Assembly (NCBI GenBank): GCA_020639255.1
Contig: JACKGZ010000002.1
Span: 62,001 to 126,000 of the forward strand
Direction: 5' to 3'
DNA length: 64,000 nt
From: Phycisphaera sp.
GTDB lineage: Bacteria > Planctomycetota > Phycisphaerae > Phycisphaerales > UBA1924
Notes under the pieces: model-generated
Databases searched by the model: none
What the model was told of the DNA's origin: nothing
The model's input: the letters and a program-made list of their open reading frames with translations, nothing else
Position numbers and translations under genes: made by a program
Shown here: positions 1 through 8,194 of the stretch, one piece after another
Layout of the letters: every line of letters starts with the position of its first letter
Numbering within the stretch: the stretch's first letter is position 1

Positions 1-270
1 GCCCGCTACGCCGCGGCCGTCATGCGCCGCGCCAACCGCGAGGTCGCCGACCACCTCGCATCCGGCAACGCGAATGCGAAAGGCAAGAACCGAGACACGT
101 TCGTGCTGGGTGCCCGCGCCCGCCTGACCAAGCAGCAGCTCGCCGAGGTCAACAATCACATCGATGCCATCGAGCGCATCGTGGCGACGGGCGACCGCAC
201 CGGAAAGGCGGATCTCGTGGCTGTGAACATCGCGACCTGCCCGCTCGAAGATAATTTCTATCTTCAATGA
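1..270 (+). CDS. Hypothetical protein, C-terminal end only (5' truncated by window)
   Basis: The frame is open from base 1 and stops with TGA at 268-270, so the last 89 residues of a longer protein are visible. The piece is charged and probably helical, with no signal peptide, membrane segment or metal motif that I recognise, and it ends in NFYLQ. A strong terminator follows 33 nt after the stop, so this is the last gene of its transcript. Codon use matches the high-GC neighbours. No function can be given from this fragment. Confidence 0.7.
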   Translation, partial: ARYAAAVMRRANREVADHLASGNANAKGKNRDTFVLGARARLTKQQLAEVNNHIDAIERIVATGDRTGKADLVAVNIATCPLEDNFYLQ

Positions 271-302
271 GTTCGGGCCGAACATGCTAACAGTGAGTAT
301 CG

Positions 303-340
303 AAACGCGGCCGGATGATCCGGCCGCGTTTGCATTTTTT
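303..340 (+). terminator. Intrinsic terminator after the first gene
   Basis: A perfect 12-bp inverted repeat (aaacgcggccgg / ccggccgcgttt, 303-314 and 320-331) with a 5-nt loop is followed by TGCATTTTTT. This is a classic rho-independent terminator for plus-strand transcription. Confidence 0.9.
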
Positions 341-390
341 ATGCAATGCGAAACTTGTCCCCGGATCAATTCAAGCGGTTTCATCAATAA

Positions 391-421
391 GAAAGCGGGC
401 GACCCCAAAGGATCGCCCGCT
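391..421 (-). terminator. Intrinsic terminator of the dockerin metalloprotease gene
   Basis: Arms agcgggcga (394-402) and tcgcccgct (413-421) form a 9-bp stem with a 10-nt loop. On the minus strand it is followed by TTTCTT. It lies 26 nt past the protease stop and faces the terminator at 303-340. Confidence 0.75.
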
Positions 422-446
422 CGGCTTTCAGATTCGATCTCGCGGC

Positions 447-2327
447 TTACGGGCAGCCGGCGTTGTAGTTGGCGACCCAGGCGCTGAAGTCGGCAGGCGA
501 GCAGACGCCGTCGGCGTTCTGGTCGCAGGCAGGAGCCATGGCGTTGAACGCCGCGACCCACGCGCTGAAGTCGGCCGGGCTCAAAATCCCGTCGCCGTTC
601 GTGTCGGCGATGCACTCGCCGCTTTCGCAAACAACCGAGCCGGAGTAGAACTCGATCGGGTTCTCGGGCGAGTACACCTCGGGCCCGTCGAGCAGGCCGA
701 TGATGAAGTTGAAGACAACCTCATCGTCGCACGCGCCGGCGGGAATAGTCGCGGTGTAGTTGTTGCCGCCCGAGGGAACGAGGGCCACCGGCGTTAGCGG
801 GAAGGGCAGCCCAACGCTGTAGAGCATCGTCAGATTCGAATTGTCCAGCGTGAACGTGCCCGGATCGATGTTGACGAGGATGTCGGTCGAGTTCGTGTCG
901 CTGAACTCGGTCGGAATCCCATTCGGGAATGTGATTACAACCGGCTCGGGCGGCAGGATGACGCTTACGTCGACGGTGTACCGGCCGAACGAGCCGTAAT
1001 CGGAAACCGGACCGTTGGTCTTGGTCTGGAATGTGCCGTCGATCACGATCGTGTACGTGCCGGCGGTCAGCGCGTACGTCTGCACCGCATCGGACGTGCC
1101 GAGCGGATCGAAGTCGTCGATCAGCGTGAGCGGGGAATTCAGGTACAGCTCGTAGGTGAGGTCGACATTGGGGCCGTTGTCGACGTTCTTCACCGAGATG
1201 TTCACGTCGCCCGTTGGCACCGTGAATGTCAGTGCATCAATGTCGGTGCGCGAGTTGATCATCCCGGTCGCCTGGTTCGCGATGTCGAAGACCGTGCCCG
1301 AGAGGAACGAGTCCGAGTGATCGTCGGCGTAGGTGCCGATGCCGTTGGCGCTGTTGGTGATGATGAAGGTGTCGTTCTGTGTGCTCGTGCTGCCCGGGTA
1401 ATCGCCGTTGGACCACTGGACGAGCTGGTGACCGAACGGCGCGCCCATGATCGGTCCCCAGCTCGGGTTGCCGCCCGACGAGCCCGGGTGGTATGACTGG
1501 CCGTTGAGCCCGTCGTGCTGGAGGCCGAACGTGTGGCCGACCTCGTGGCTGGCGGACATCGGGCCGGCGCCGAGGCCCTTATTGAAGACGAAGCACGGCG
1601 TGTCAACATTGTTGTTGAAGGAGTTCAGGAACGCAACGCCACCGATGCCATTGCCGAAACCACTGGTCGCCTGGGTCATCACACAGCGGACGCCGTAGTT
1701 CTGGTCGCTGCTGTTGCTCTTGATCAGTGCGGCGGTACCGGGATCCTTCGTCGTGACGTTGACGTTGTACGGCGCCATGTCCTCGACGACCTCACGCCAG
1801 TGATTGATGATGTCGGATTTCTCGGCGTCCGTAAACGTGCCCGTGCCGCCGGCGGTGTCGTATGCCGGGAAAGTAATGTCGTGACCCCATCCGTCATTGA
1901 CCGAGTGGTGGCCGGTGAAATCGAGATAGATCGTCTTGCTCGCACCGGGGTTCGACTCGAGATTCAGGAAGTCATCGAGCGGAATATCCGGATCCGCAGC
2001 GATGCCGGGGCCGTCGCCCTCGCCGTCGCCGTTGTCGCCCTGCTCCGGTGCGAGCGGGCAGACGCTCAGCATGCGGAAATCGGGGGTGATGTAGATCGAG
2101 CGGTCGTTGCGGAGTGTGCTCGCAAGCTCGGCGGGGCTCAGGTAAAACTCGGCGGCGTAAGCGTCAATCCGATCCGCGATTTTCGCGAGCGCGGCCATGC
2201 CGCCCACGGACCCGGAGGGCACCGTGCTGGCTGCGGTTTCGGTCGTCGGCGCGAGAACCTGGCTCGAAGCCGAGGCACCCATCGCCAGCCCGGCGAGCAG
2301 GAAAATGGTCTTGGTCTTCTGTGTCAC
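447..2327 (-). CDS. Secreted metzincin-type zinc metalloprotease with GC-type dockerin
   Basis: Predicted extracellular zinc endopeptidase of 626 aa. I chose the GTG start at 2327 because it begins a signal peptide (MTQKTKTIFLLAGLAMG) and has an AGAGAGGA-like ribosome site; the frame runs further upstream without such features. Around residues 260-272 is HEVGHTFGLQHD, the HExxHxxGxxH(D) zinc signature of metzincins, followed by a plausible Met-turn (PIMGAPF). A later region with GTYTIVIDGTF resembles pre-peptidase C-terminal beta domains. The last ~55 residues are two dockerin repeats (NGDGxxSPADFSAWV) ending GCP. The exact metzincin family is not certain. It is the last of six minus-strand dockerin genes and has its own terminator. 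Confidence 0.85.
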   Translation of the reverse strand: MTQKTKTIFLLAGLAMGASASSQVLAPTTETAASTVPSGSVGGMAALAKIADRIDAYAAEFYLSPAELASTLRNDRSIYITPDFRMLSVCPLAPEQGDNGDGEGDGPGIAADPDIPLDDFLNLESNPGASKTIYLDFTGHHSVNDGWGHDITFPAYDTAGGTGTFTDAEKSDIINHWREVVEDMAPYNVNVTTKDPGTAALIKSNSSDQNYGVRCVMTQATSGFGNGIGGVAFLNSFNNNVDTPCFVFNKGLGAGPMSASHEVGHTFGLQHDGLNGQSYHPGSSGGNPSWGPIMGAPFGHQLVQWSNGDYPGSTSTQNDTFIITNSANGIGTYADDHSDSFLSGTVFDIANQATGMINSRTDIDALTFTVPTGDVNISVKNVDNGPNVDLTYELYLNSPLTLIDDFDPLGTSDAVQTYALTAGTYTIVIDGTFQTKTNGPVSDYGSFGRYTVDVSVILPPEPVVITFPNGIPTEFSDTNSTDILVNIDPGTFTLDNSNLTMLYSVGLPFPLTPVALVPSGGNNYTATIPAGACDDEVVFNFIIGLLDGPEVYSPENPIEFYSGSVVCESGECIADTNGDGILSPADFSAWVAAFNAMAPACDQNADGVCSPADFSAWVANYNAGCP

Positions 2328-2635
2328 GATCCGAATCCTCTCTATATACGATCCTCTGGATGACCCGGAGACAGCGATGGCGCGGTCTCCCCCCTGAACT
2401 AGCTGATACAACACCACCCCGCCATCGCAAACACCTACAGGCATTCGCGTGCAAGAAACAGCCTACCGGACGCCCGACAAGTAAATTATCGGACCGATAT
2501 GCCGTTGTGTGGCCACGGAGACTCCTGCGGACGAAGTGCTGCCACGACACGATACGGCCTGATTTCAATGCCGGATCCTACGAGAGTGCAAATCCCGCGT
2601 TGGTCGGGCTTTGAGAGGCAATGGCGCGCCAGAGG
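2328..2635. other. Intergenic region upstream of the metalloprotease gene
   Basis: About 300 bases with no credible gene. On the minus strand it should carry the metalloprotease promoter. It contains the small palindrome atcggaccgat (2488-2498) overlapping a GATAAT-like hexamer, and the ribosome site just above 2327. No clear terminator for the BNR-repeat gene was found. Confidence 0.4.
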
Positions 2636-4375
2636 CTAGCAGCCCGCGTTGTAGTTGGCGACCCAGGCACTGAAGTCGGCGGGCGTGCACGAGCCGTCGC
2701 CGTTTTGGTCGCACTCAGGGGCCATTGCGTTGAAGGCGGCTACCCACGCACTGAAGTCGGCGGGGGAAACGATGCCGTCGTGGTTCGTATCGGCGAGGCA
2801 CGAGCAGATGTCGGGCACGCCGTTGTGGTCGTTGTCGGCGAGCAACCCTGCGGCGATGTCGCACTCGTCGGGTATGCCGTTGCCGTTACAGTCCTGGCTC
2901 GTTCCGTTTGAGAGATCGGTGTTGTCGTCAACGCCGTTGCCGTTGCAGTCGGACGGTCCGATGCGAAGGAAGTACACGTCTTGTTCGCCATTGAATGTCG
3001 CGGCCCACGCGAGGTCGGCGCCGAGCAGGTCGGAACGCATGTGGTAGTAGTCGCCGATTTTGTTCTGCTGGGGCCAGCCGAGGTAGCTGTCGAATTCCGG
3101 GCTCATCGCAGTGCCGGGCGACCACGTTTGGCCTCCATCTGACGATGAGGCGTAATAAAGGCGAGAGCGGTTGCAGACGCCGGACTCACTTGAGTCGTTC
3201 CAGACGACATCGATACGCCCGTTCGGAGCGACGGACATCGTGCCGAACCACTGATAGCTATTGGGGTTCAAGGGATCGCTGTTGACGCGGGTTGAGGCGG
3301 AGAAGGATTGGCCGCCATCGGTTGAGATAGCACACCGCACATCGAGCGGGTCGCTGCCGGGCGGATCGACCGAGGCGACGACGTACACGTTGCCGTCGTT
3401 GGGTCCGCCGGAGTTGTCGACGCTGACCCAGAGTTGGCCCCAGAGCCCCGCGGGGTTCGGGTCGCAGTTTCCGCCAAGATTGAAGATACCACCCATGTCG
3501 ATCTGTGTGCTCTGGAACGTCGGAGTTTGGGCGGGGTTCTGGGCATTTGTGGAACGGAGCAAGTACACGCTCCCGTTGTTAAAGTTGATGCCTGCGATGT
3601 AGAGCGTGCCGTCGTTTGCGACGGCGAGTGTTCCCCAAACGGGCGAGTTCGGTAGCGAGATGGGCGGCATGTAGGTCATGCCGCCGTCGGTGGAACGGGT
3701 GAAGATGTTGTTGCCGCAGCACCCGGCGGCAGTGGACCATGCCTGGTACAAGTTGCCGTCGCCGACGCCACCTGTGCGATCGATGACAATCCATTGCTTG
3801 TCGCCGCCGAACGCGGGGATGGGCGATGACCACGACTGACCACCGTCACCGGTGATGAACGTGTCGAGCGTGAAGTCGCTCTTGAGCGATGAGTAATAGA
3901 TGTTGCCCTGCGCGTCGGCATCGAGCACGGGGTCGGACCTGAACGTGCCGGGTGTGAACACGGTTTCGTTGTGCCATGTTCGGCCGCCGTCGTTCGACCA
4001 TGCGTTGCCGGCCTGCCTGAAATTCGAGGCGATCGAATCGAACTGTCTCCAGCCAATCACCATGCGGTTGGGCGCGGTAGGGTCGACCGCGATCGAGGGC
4101 TCGTTTGCCGCGTCGCCGACAGTGTTCGCGCCGCCGCCGTCGACATTGACCTGCGTGATCCCGAAGCCACCGAGCAGTAGCGGGTTTGTCGGCTCGGTGA
4201 TGTGCACGTCTGGCACGAGCCAGGGGCCGACGATTCCTCCCTCGAGCGCCGGCGGCAGCGTTTCGGGCTGAAGCGCCGGGGGCGGCGTGCCGAACTGCGC
4301 CGAACTCGGCGAACAGATCGCGAAAAACATCAAACAAGCGGCGAGCGAGCGTGTACGACTGTGACGGATTGACAT
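2636..4375 (-). CDS. Secreted BNR/sialidase-like repeat protein with GC-type dockerin
   Basis: Secreted protein of 579 aa. The ATG at 4375 follows an AGGAGG site (aggaggcacg) and starts a signal peptide ending near SPSSAQ. Five Asp-box motifs (SxDGGxTW-like) are visible near residues 127, 176, 228, 351 and 411, which implies a sialidase-type beta-propeller. The catalytic arginine triad of true sialidases could not be confirmed, so exo-sialidase activity is not claimed. Near residues 475-515 are two DCNGNG...DECD calcium-repeat units typical of planctomycete secreted proteins. The last ~55 residues are a two-repeat dockerin ending AGC. It is probably a glycan- or surface-associated propeller delivered by the same module as its neighbours. 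Confidence 0.82.
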   Translation of the reverse strand: MSIRHSRTRSLAACLMFFAICSPSSAQFGTPPPALQPETLPPALEGGIVGPWLVPDVHITEPTNPLLLGGFGITQVNVDGGGANTVGDAANEPSIAVDPTAPNRMVIGWRQFDSIASNFRQAGNAWSNDGGRTWHNETVFTPGTFRSDPVLDADAQGNIYYSSLKSDFTLDTFITGDGGQSWSSPIPAFGGDKQWIVIDRTGGVGDGNLYQAWSTAAGCCGNNIFTRSTDGGMTYMPPISLPNSPVWGTLAVANDGTLYIAGINFNNGSVYLLRSTNAQNPAQTPTFQSTQIDMGGIFNLGGNCDPNPAGLWGQLWVSVDNSGGPNDGNVYVVASVDPPGSDPLDVRCAISTDGGQSFSASTRVNSDPLNPNSYQWFGTMSVAPNGRIDVVWNDSSESGVCNRSRLYYASSSDGGQTWSPGTAMSPEFDSYLGWPQQNKIGDYYHMRSDLLGADLAWAATFNGEQDVYFLRIGPSDCNGNGVDDNTDLSNGTSQDCNGNGIPDECDIAAGLLADNDHNGVPDICSCLADTNHDGIVSPADFSAWVAAFNAMAPECDQNGDGSCTPADFSAWVANYNAGC

Positions 4376-4475
4376 CGTGCCTCCTGACCAACGGGAGTAC
4401 CTACGTGCCCATTCTACAAACTGAAACACCCGTCCGAAAGCAAATAATCTGCAGACAAACGCCGCACGGATCGGC

Positions 4476-5522
4476 TCAGCAACCCGCGTTGTAGTTGGCA
4501 ACCCACGCGCTGAAGTCGGCGGGGGTGCAGGAGCCATCGCCGTTCTGGTCACATTCCGGAGCCATCGCATTGAACGCGGCGACCCACGCAGAGAAATCGG
4601 CAGGGGTCACCATGCCGTCGTGGTTGACGTCGGGCAGGCATGTTCCGGTTTCGGTGACGACGCCCGGGCCGACGATCGTGTTGGCCGAAGGCGCAATGGT
4701 GCTGCTGGCGGACCACTGGCTGGTGACCCATGTGTACGTCGTGCCGGCGAAGAGGATTGCACTGATCTCAGATGTGCCACGGGGCGCGCCGAACGGCGAG
4801 CTGCCGTTGCCGAGCCCATAGTCGAGAAGATTATGAAGAGGCTGCGCCGAATCGAAGCCGCCCTGATAGAGGAAGGTGAAGTGATCACCACCCGAGGACA
4901 AGATGCTTGTGAGGTCATAAACGCCCGACTCGCTCACCGTGAATTCGAACGCGTGATACGCAACCGGCCCGAGGCCCGATATGCCCGCGATGTAAAACGG
5001 CCGGCTCCACGAGTTGCCCGTATCGGGTGTGGCGCTGTAATTGGTGGTGATGTCGTCGGCGTCGGCAAGGAGATAGACCACCGCGCCATCGATGCGATAT
5101 GTCCAATTCGACTGCGGCACTTCGCTCCCGAAGACAAAGGTCCACGTTCCGTTGCCATCAACAGACGCAAGGCCGTTGGTGCCGTCCTGCAACGGGTAGT
5201 CGGCGATGGTGACATCGCCCCCGATGGGGTTCCAAACGAGCGGCGACCCGCCCGCGGGCGGCGTAGAGGTGAGCCGCACATCGAGCGACCATGGCCCGAG
5301 GCCGTCCTTGAAATCACCAGACTGCACAACGAATGTGCCCGAGAGTCCGACACCCGTCACCGGCTCAACCACACCCGCGAACACGGGCGAGATCGTTGCG
5401 CCTGTGCTGGTCGGGACAACGATCGAGCCGATCTCGAACGAAGCGATGACTTTGTCAGATCCCGCCGCGGACCCCGCGAGCAGAACGAATGAGGCAAGGA
5501 TAAATGGGCGAGCTGCACGCAT
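4476..5522 (-). CDS. Secreted protein of unknown function with GC-type dockerin
   Basis: Secreted protein of 348 aa starting at the ATG at 5522 behind an AAGGAG site, with a clear signal peptide (MRAARPFILASFVLLAGSAAG). The body is a beta-rich, low-cysteine domain with no catalytic motif that I recognise. Its composition resembles the 'choice-of-anchor' type extracellular domains seen next to PEP-CTERM or dockerin tails. The C-terminus has both dockerin repeats (DVNHDGMVTPADFSAWV, then DQNGDGSCTPADFSAWV) and ends AGC. DNA of this tail is nearly the same as that of the gene downstream (2636). Function unknown. Confidence 0.75.
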   Translation of the reverse strand: MRAARPFILASFVLLAGSAAGSDKVIASFEIGSIVVPTSTGATISPVFAGVVEPVTGVGLSGTFVVQSGDFKDGLGPWSLDVRLTSTPPAGGSPLVWNPIGGDVTIADYPLQDGTNGLASVDGNGTWTFVFGSEVPQSNWTYRIDGAVVYLLADADDITTNYSATPDTGNSWSRPFYIAGISGLGPVAYHAFEFTVSESGVYDLTSILSSGGDHFTFLYQGGFDSAQPLHNLLDYGLGNGSSPFGAPRGTSEISAILFAGTTYTWVTSQWSASSTIAPSANTIVGPGVVTETGTCLPDVNHDGMVTPADFSAWVAAFNAMAPECDQNGDGSCTPADFSAWVANYNAGC

Positions 5523-5607
5523 GTCGATCTCCTTCGTGTTCGGCACCTGCCACGGTAGAGAAAGCCGGGAGTTCGAGCAAGGGTGTTTTAGAAACCCGAG
5601 GAATGAT

Positions 5608-6747
5608 TCAGCAGCCTCTGTTGAACTTGGCAACCCACGCAGAGAAGTCTGCCGGCGAGCAGAGGCCGTCGCCGTTCTGGTCGCAGGGCGGACCGCCCGA
5701 ATTGAACGCCGCGATCCAAGCGCTCAGATCCGCCGGCGTCAGCCGACCATCGATATTCACGTCCGCTTCGCAGAAACGATCGCCGATCCCGAGATGATTC
5801 GCAAGGAATCTCAGGGCCGCGTAATCAACGCCCTGACCGAGCGAGCCGTGGCCAGCATTGGGTGAGACGACGAACTCGTGCACAATGCCCCGCAGCACGC
5901 AACACTCGGCGAGCCGTTCACTCTGCCCGATCGGTACGCTCGTGTCCTGCGCGCCGTGACCAATGAAGATCGGCGGATCCTGTGGCGTTGCCAACACATA
6001 CGGCGAAGCCGACAACACCAACGGCACGAGCTCATCGTACGGCGGATTCGGGTTGCCGATGTTCATCCGGATATCGCCAATCCCCTGGCCCGCCTGATCC
6101 CAGCCGACGAGTTTCGACTCCGGCGACGTCGGCGCATCGTGCTCGATCGAGCTGCCGGGCGGATCGGTGACATCCAGATCCATGCGCATCAAGTCGGCCG
6201 GCCCGAAGTAGTCGATCGCCACACCGATCGAACTATCTACTCCGTCGTGATCGCCGACATCACCTTCCAGAAAAGTGTCGCCCCCTGAAAGCCCGAGCAC
6301 CGCCGACAGGTGCCCGCCGGCAGATGTGCCCCAGGACGCAAATTTGTCGGGGTCAAGGTTGTACGCTGCCGCGCTAGCGCGCAGGAAACGCACCGCCGCT
6401 TTCACGTCGTGGATCTGCGCGGGCCAGATGACCGGCTCGCTGCCGAACTGCCCGGCCTGCGAGGTCAGCCGGTACTGCACGCTCGCGACGGCAACCCCCA
6501 TCGACCCGAGTGGGCGCACGAAGCCAGGCGACACATTGGATCCGCCAGACCAGCCCCCGCCATGGATCCACACGACGAGCGGGTATGGCCCGGGTTCGTC
6601 ATCGGGGAGGTAGAGATCGAGCATGAGTTCAGTCCCACCGACGTTCGCGTAGACCATGTCGTCAAACGTTGGTGTCGGCTGGGCGTGCGCGTGTAATGCG
6701 GCAGTCGCAATGATGGCACAGAAGCCGTGTGTATCCCGGTATTTCAT
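5608..6747 (-). CDS. Secreted alpha/beta-hydrolase (esterase-like) with GC-type dockerin
   Basis: Secreted 379-aa esterase/lipase-type hydrolase. After a short signal peptide (to about HAHAQP) the BD-FAE/HSL-like fold shows the oxyanion motif HGGGW (62-66), the nucleophile elbow GTSAGG (Ser142), a candidate acid in HGAQD (about 271) and a candidate His in NAGHGS (about 300). The likely substrate is an ester on a carbohydrate or small molecule, acting outside the cytoplasm; the substrate is inferred only from the family. The last ~55 residues form a dockerin ending RGC whose first repeat is slightly divergent (DVNIDGRLTPADLSAWI). A weak GGGAGCAG site precedes the ATG at 6747. Confidence 0.85.
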   Translation of the reverse strand: MKYRDTHGFCAIIATAALHAHAQPTPTFDDMVYANVGGTELMLDLYLPDDEPGPYPLVVWIHGGGWSGGSNVSPGFVRPLGSMGVAVASVQYRLTSQAGQFGSEPVIWPAQIHDVKAAVRFLRASAAAYNLDPDKFASWGTSAGGHLSAVLGLSGGDTFLEGDVGDHDGVDSSIGVAIDYFGPADLMRMDLDVTDPPGSSIEHDAPTSPESKLVGWDQAGQGIGDIRMNIGNPNPPYDELVPLVLSASPYVLATPQDPPIFIGHGAQDTSVPIGQSERLAECCVLRGIVHEFVVSPNAGHGSLGQGVDYAALRFLANHLGIGDRFCEADVNIDGRLTPADLSAWIAAFNSGGPPCDQNGDGLCSPADFSAWVAKFNRGC

Positions 6748-6808
6748 GATCTGCTCCCGCTCGTTCCCATGTGCGAAACGGGAGCGGGCGGAGCGTATTG
6801 CCGGTGGG

Positions 6809-8146
6809 CTAGAAATCGCAGCCGTGGTTGAAATTGGCGACCCAGGCGCTGAAGTCGGCGGGCGTACAGAGGCCGTCGCCGTTCTGGTCGCACCAGGCCT
6901 TCAGGATCGACGCCTGTGAAGTGAACGCGAAGTTATCGATCAAGAGGTGCAGATCGATCGTGTCGACAACGCCGTCGGCATTCATGTCTGCTCGGCACCC
7001 CGGCCCGGAGCCGGGATGAAAGAGCAGCACCCGCCCAGGAGCCGTAGGCGCCGTCATGGATGCCTCGCCGACGGCGATGGTGTCCGCGTAAACATCCACC
7101 GAAGATCCCATGAATCCCTCGGCAACGGGCACGTCTGTCGCCAACCGGTGTCGTTGCGAGATGACAGGCAAATCAAACACGAAAGCAGAGCCGGTATTCA
7201 CGCCGTCGACAGCCGCGGACGGGGCGCCCACGACCAGCGACTCACCTATGGCGTTGAGCGAGAACCCAAAGCCGCTGCGTTGCTGACCGTCGAGCTTCGG
7301 GATGAACAGGCCTTGCGCAACCGGTGAGCCCGGGTCTGAAATCTTGTACTGATAGACCGTGCGGCCCGGGTCCGCGCCAACGAAAAGATTGTCCCCGACG
7401 ATCGCAACGTCCGCACCAAACCCGCTCGACGAGCTGGGCTTTGTGATCGTGCTGATGTAGCTCCGCGTCGCAGCGCTGAAGAGGTACACGGCATTGTCAT
7501 AGTCACAGACGACGACAATGTTGCCTTGGACTTTGACTTGAGAACCGAAGCGATCGACGGGTATTGATCCCGGAGGCGGATCGAGGCGGTCGATCTGTTG
7601 GCCCGTCGCCGTGTCGTACACGAACACCGCGCCGTACGCGTTGTTTGGTTGGGGGTAATACGCGTCACTGACAAAGGCTGTGCCTTCGCCCAGAGCGATA
7701 GCGCCGCCGAAGGCGCTTTGGTCGTTGCCGGGAGGGGGCGTGAGTGTGTGTACCAGCACCGGCGAAGCGGGGTCGGAAACATCAAACTGATAGACGGCGC
7801 CGACAACGGATGGATCATCACTGATGATCGCCGTGTTGCCCGCAAGATCCGCGGCCGGCACGAACTGTGCGTCTCCGATTGCTGGCGTTGTGAGTGTTCC
7901 GATGGGCTCACCGGTCAACGGGTTGTAGAGATACGCCTCAACAAAGCCGGTGGTGTTGTTCCACAAGCCCACAACGAGGAGAAGGCCCTGGCCGAGGCAA
8001 ACCCGTGCGCCGAAGCGACCCGCGGCTTCTGCGGGGGCTTCGATGACGAGGTAGGGCGGCCTTGGCTGGGGTTCGGGCTGAGCATTCGTCGGCCCGCAAA
8101 GCAAGGCGATGCCCATGCCGACAGCGAAAGAACGTGTGTTGTTCAT
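6809..8146 (-). CDS. Secreted FG-GAP-like beta-propeller protein with divergent dockerin
   Basis: Secreted 445-aa protein with signal peptide (to about TNAQP). About six to seven blades share a pattern FGxxVxxxGxxxVVGxx...YxYDxxTG, matching FG-GAP/integrin-type propeller repeats. No catalytic motif is visible, so a binding or structural role is likely. The dockerin is unusual: the first repeat is DMNADGVVDTIDLHLLIDNF, lacking the PADFSAWV core and followed by a longer linker, while the second is the standard DQNGDGLCTPADFSAWV. It ends GCDF rather than GC. The same propeller type occurs in the plus-strand gene at 16876. Confidence 0.78.
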   Translation of the reverse strand: MNNTRSFAVGMGIALLCGPTNAQPEPQPRPPYLVIEAPAEAAGRFGARVCLGQGLLLVVGLWNNTTGFVEAYLYNPLTGEPIGTLTTPAIGDAQFVPAADLAGNTAIISDDPSVVGAVYQFDVSDPASPVLVHTLTPPPGNDQSAFGGAIALGEGTAFVSDAYYPQPNNAYGAVFVYDTATGQQIDRLDPPPGSIPVDRFGSQVKVQGNIVVVCDYDNAVYLFSAATRSYISTITKPSSSSGFGADVAIVGDNLFVGADPGRTVYQYKISDPGSPVAQGLFIPKLDGQQRSGFGFSLNAIGESLVVGAPSAAVDGVNTGSAFVFDLPVISQRHRLATDVPVAEGFMGSSVDVYADTIAVGEASMTAPTAPGRVLLFHPGSGPGCRADMNADGVVDTIDLHLLIDNFAFTSQASILKAWCDQNGDGLCTPADFSAWVANFNHGCDF

Positions 8147-8194
8147 ACCAGGTCAGACGCCGGGACGGGCGGTCGGTTCCCAGATGTTTCCCGG

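Noticed and set aside
2636..4375. Calling the BNR-repeat protein a sialidase
   Set aside because: Asp boxes are structural. The arginine triad and nucleophile Tyr of true sialidases could not be located.
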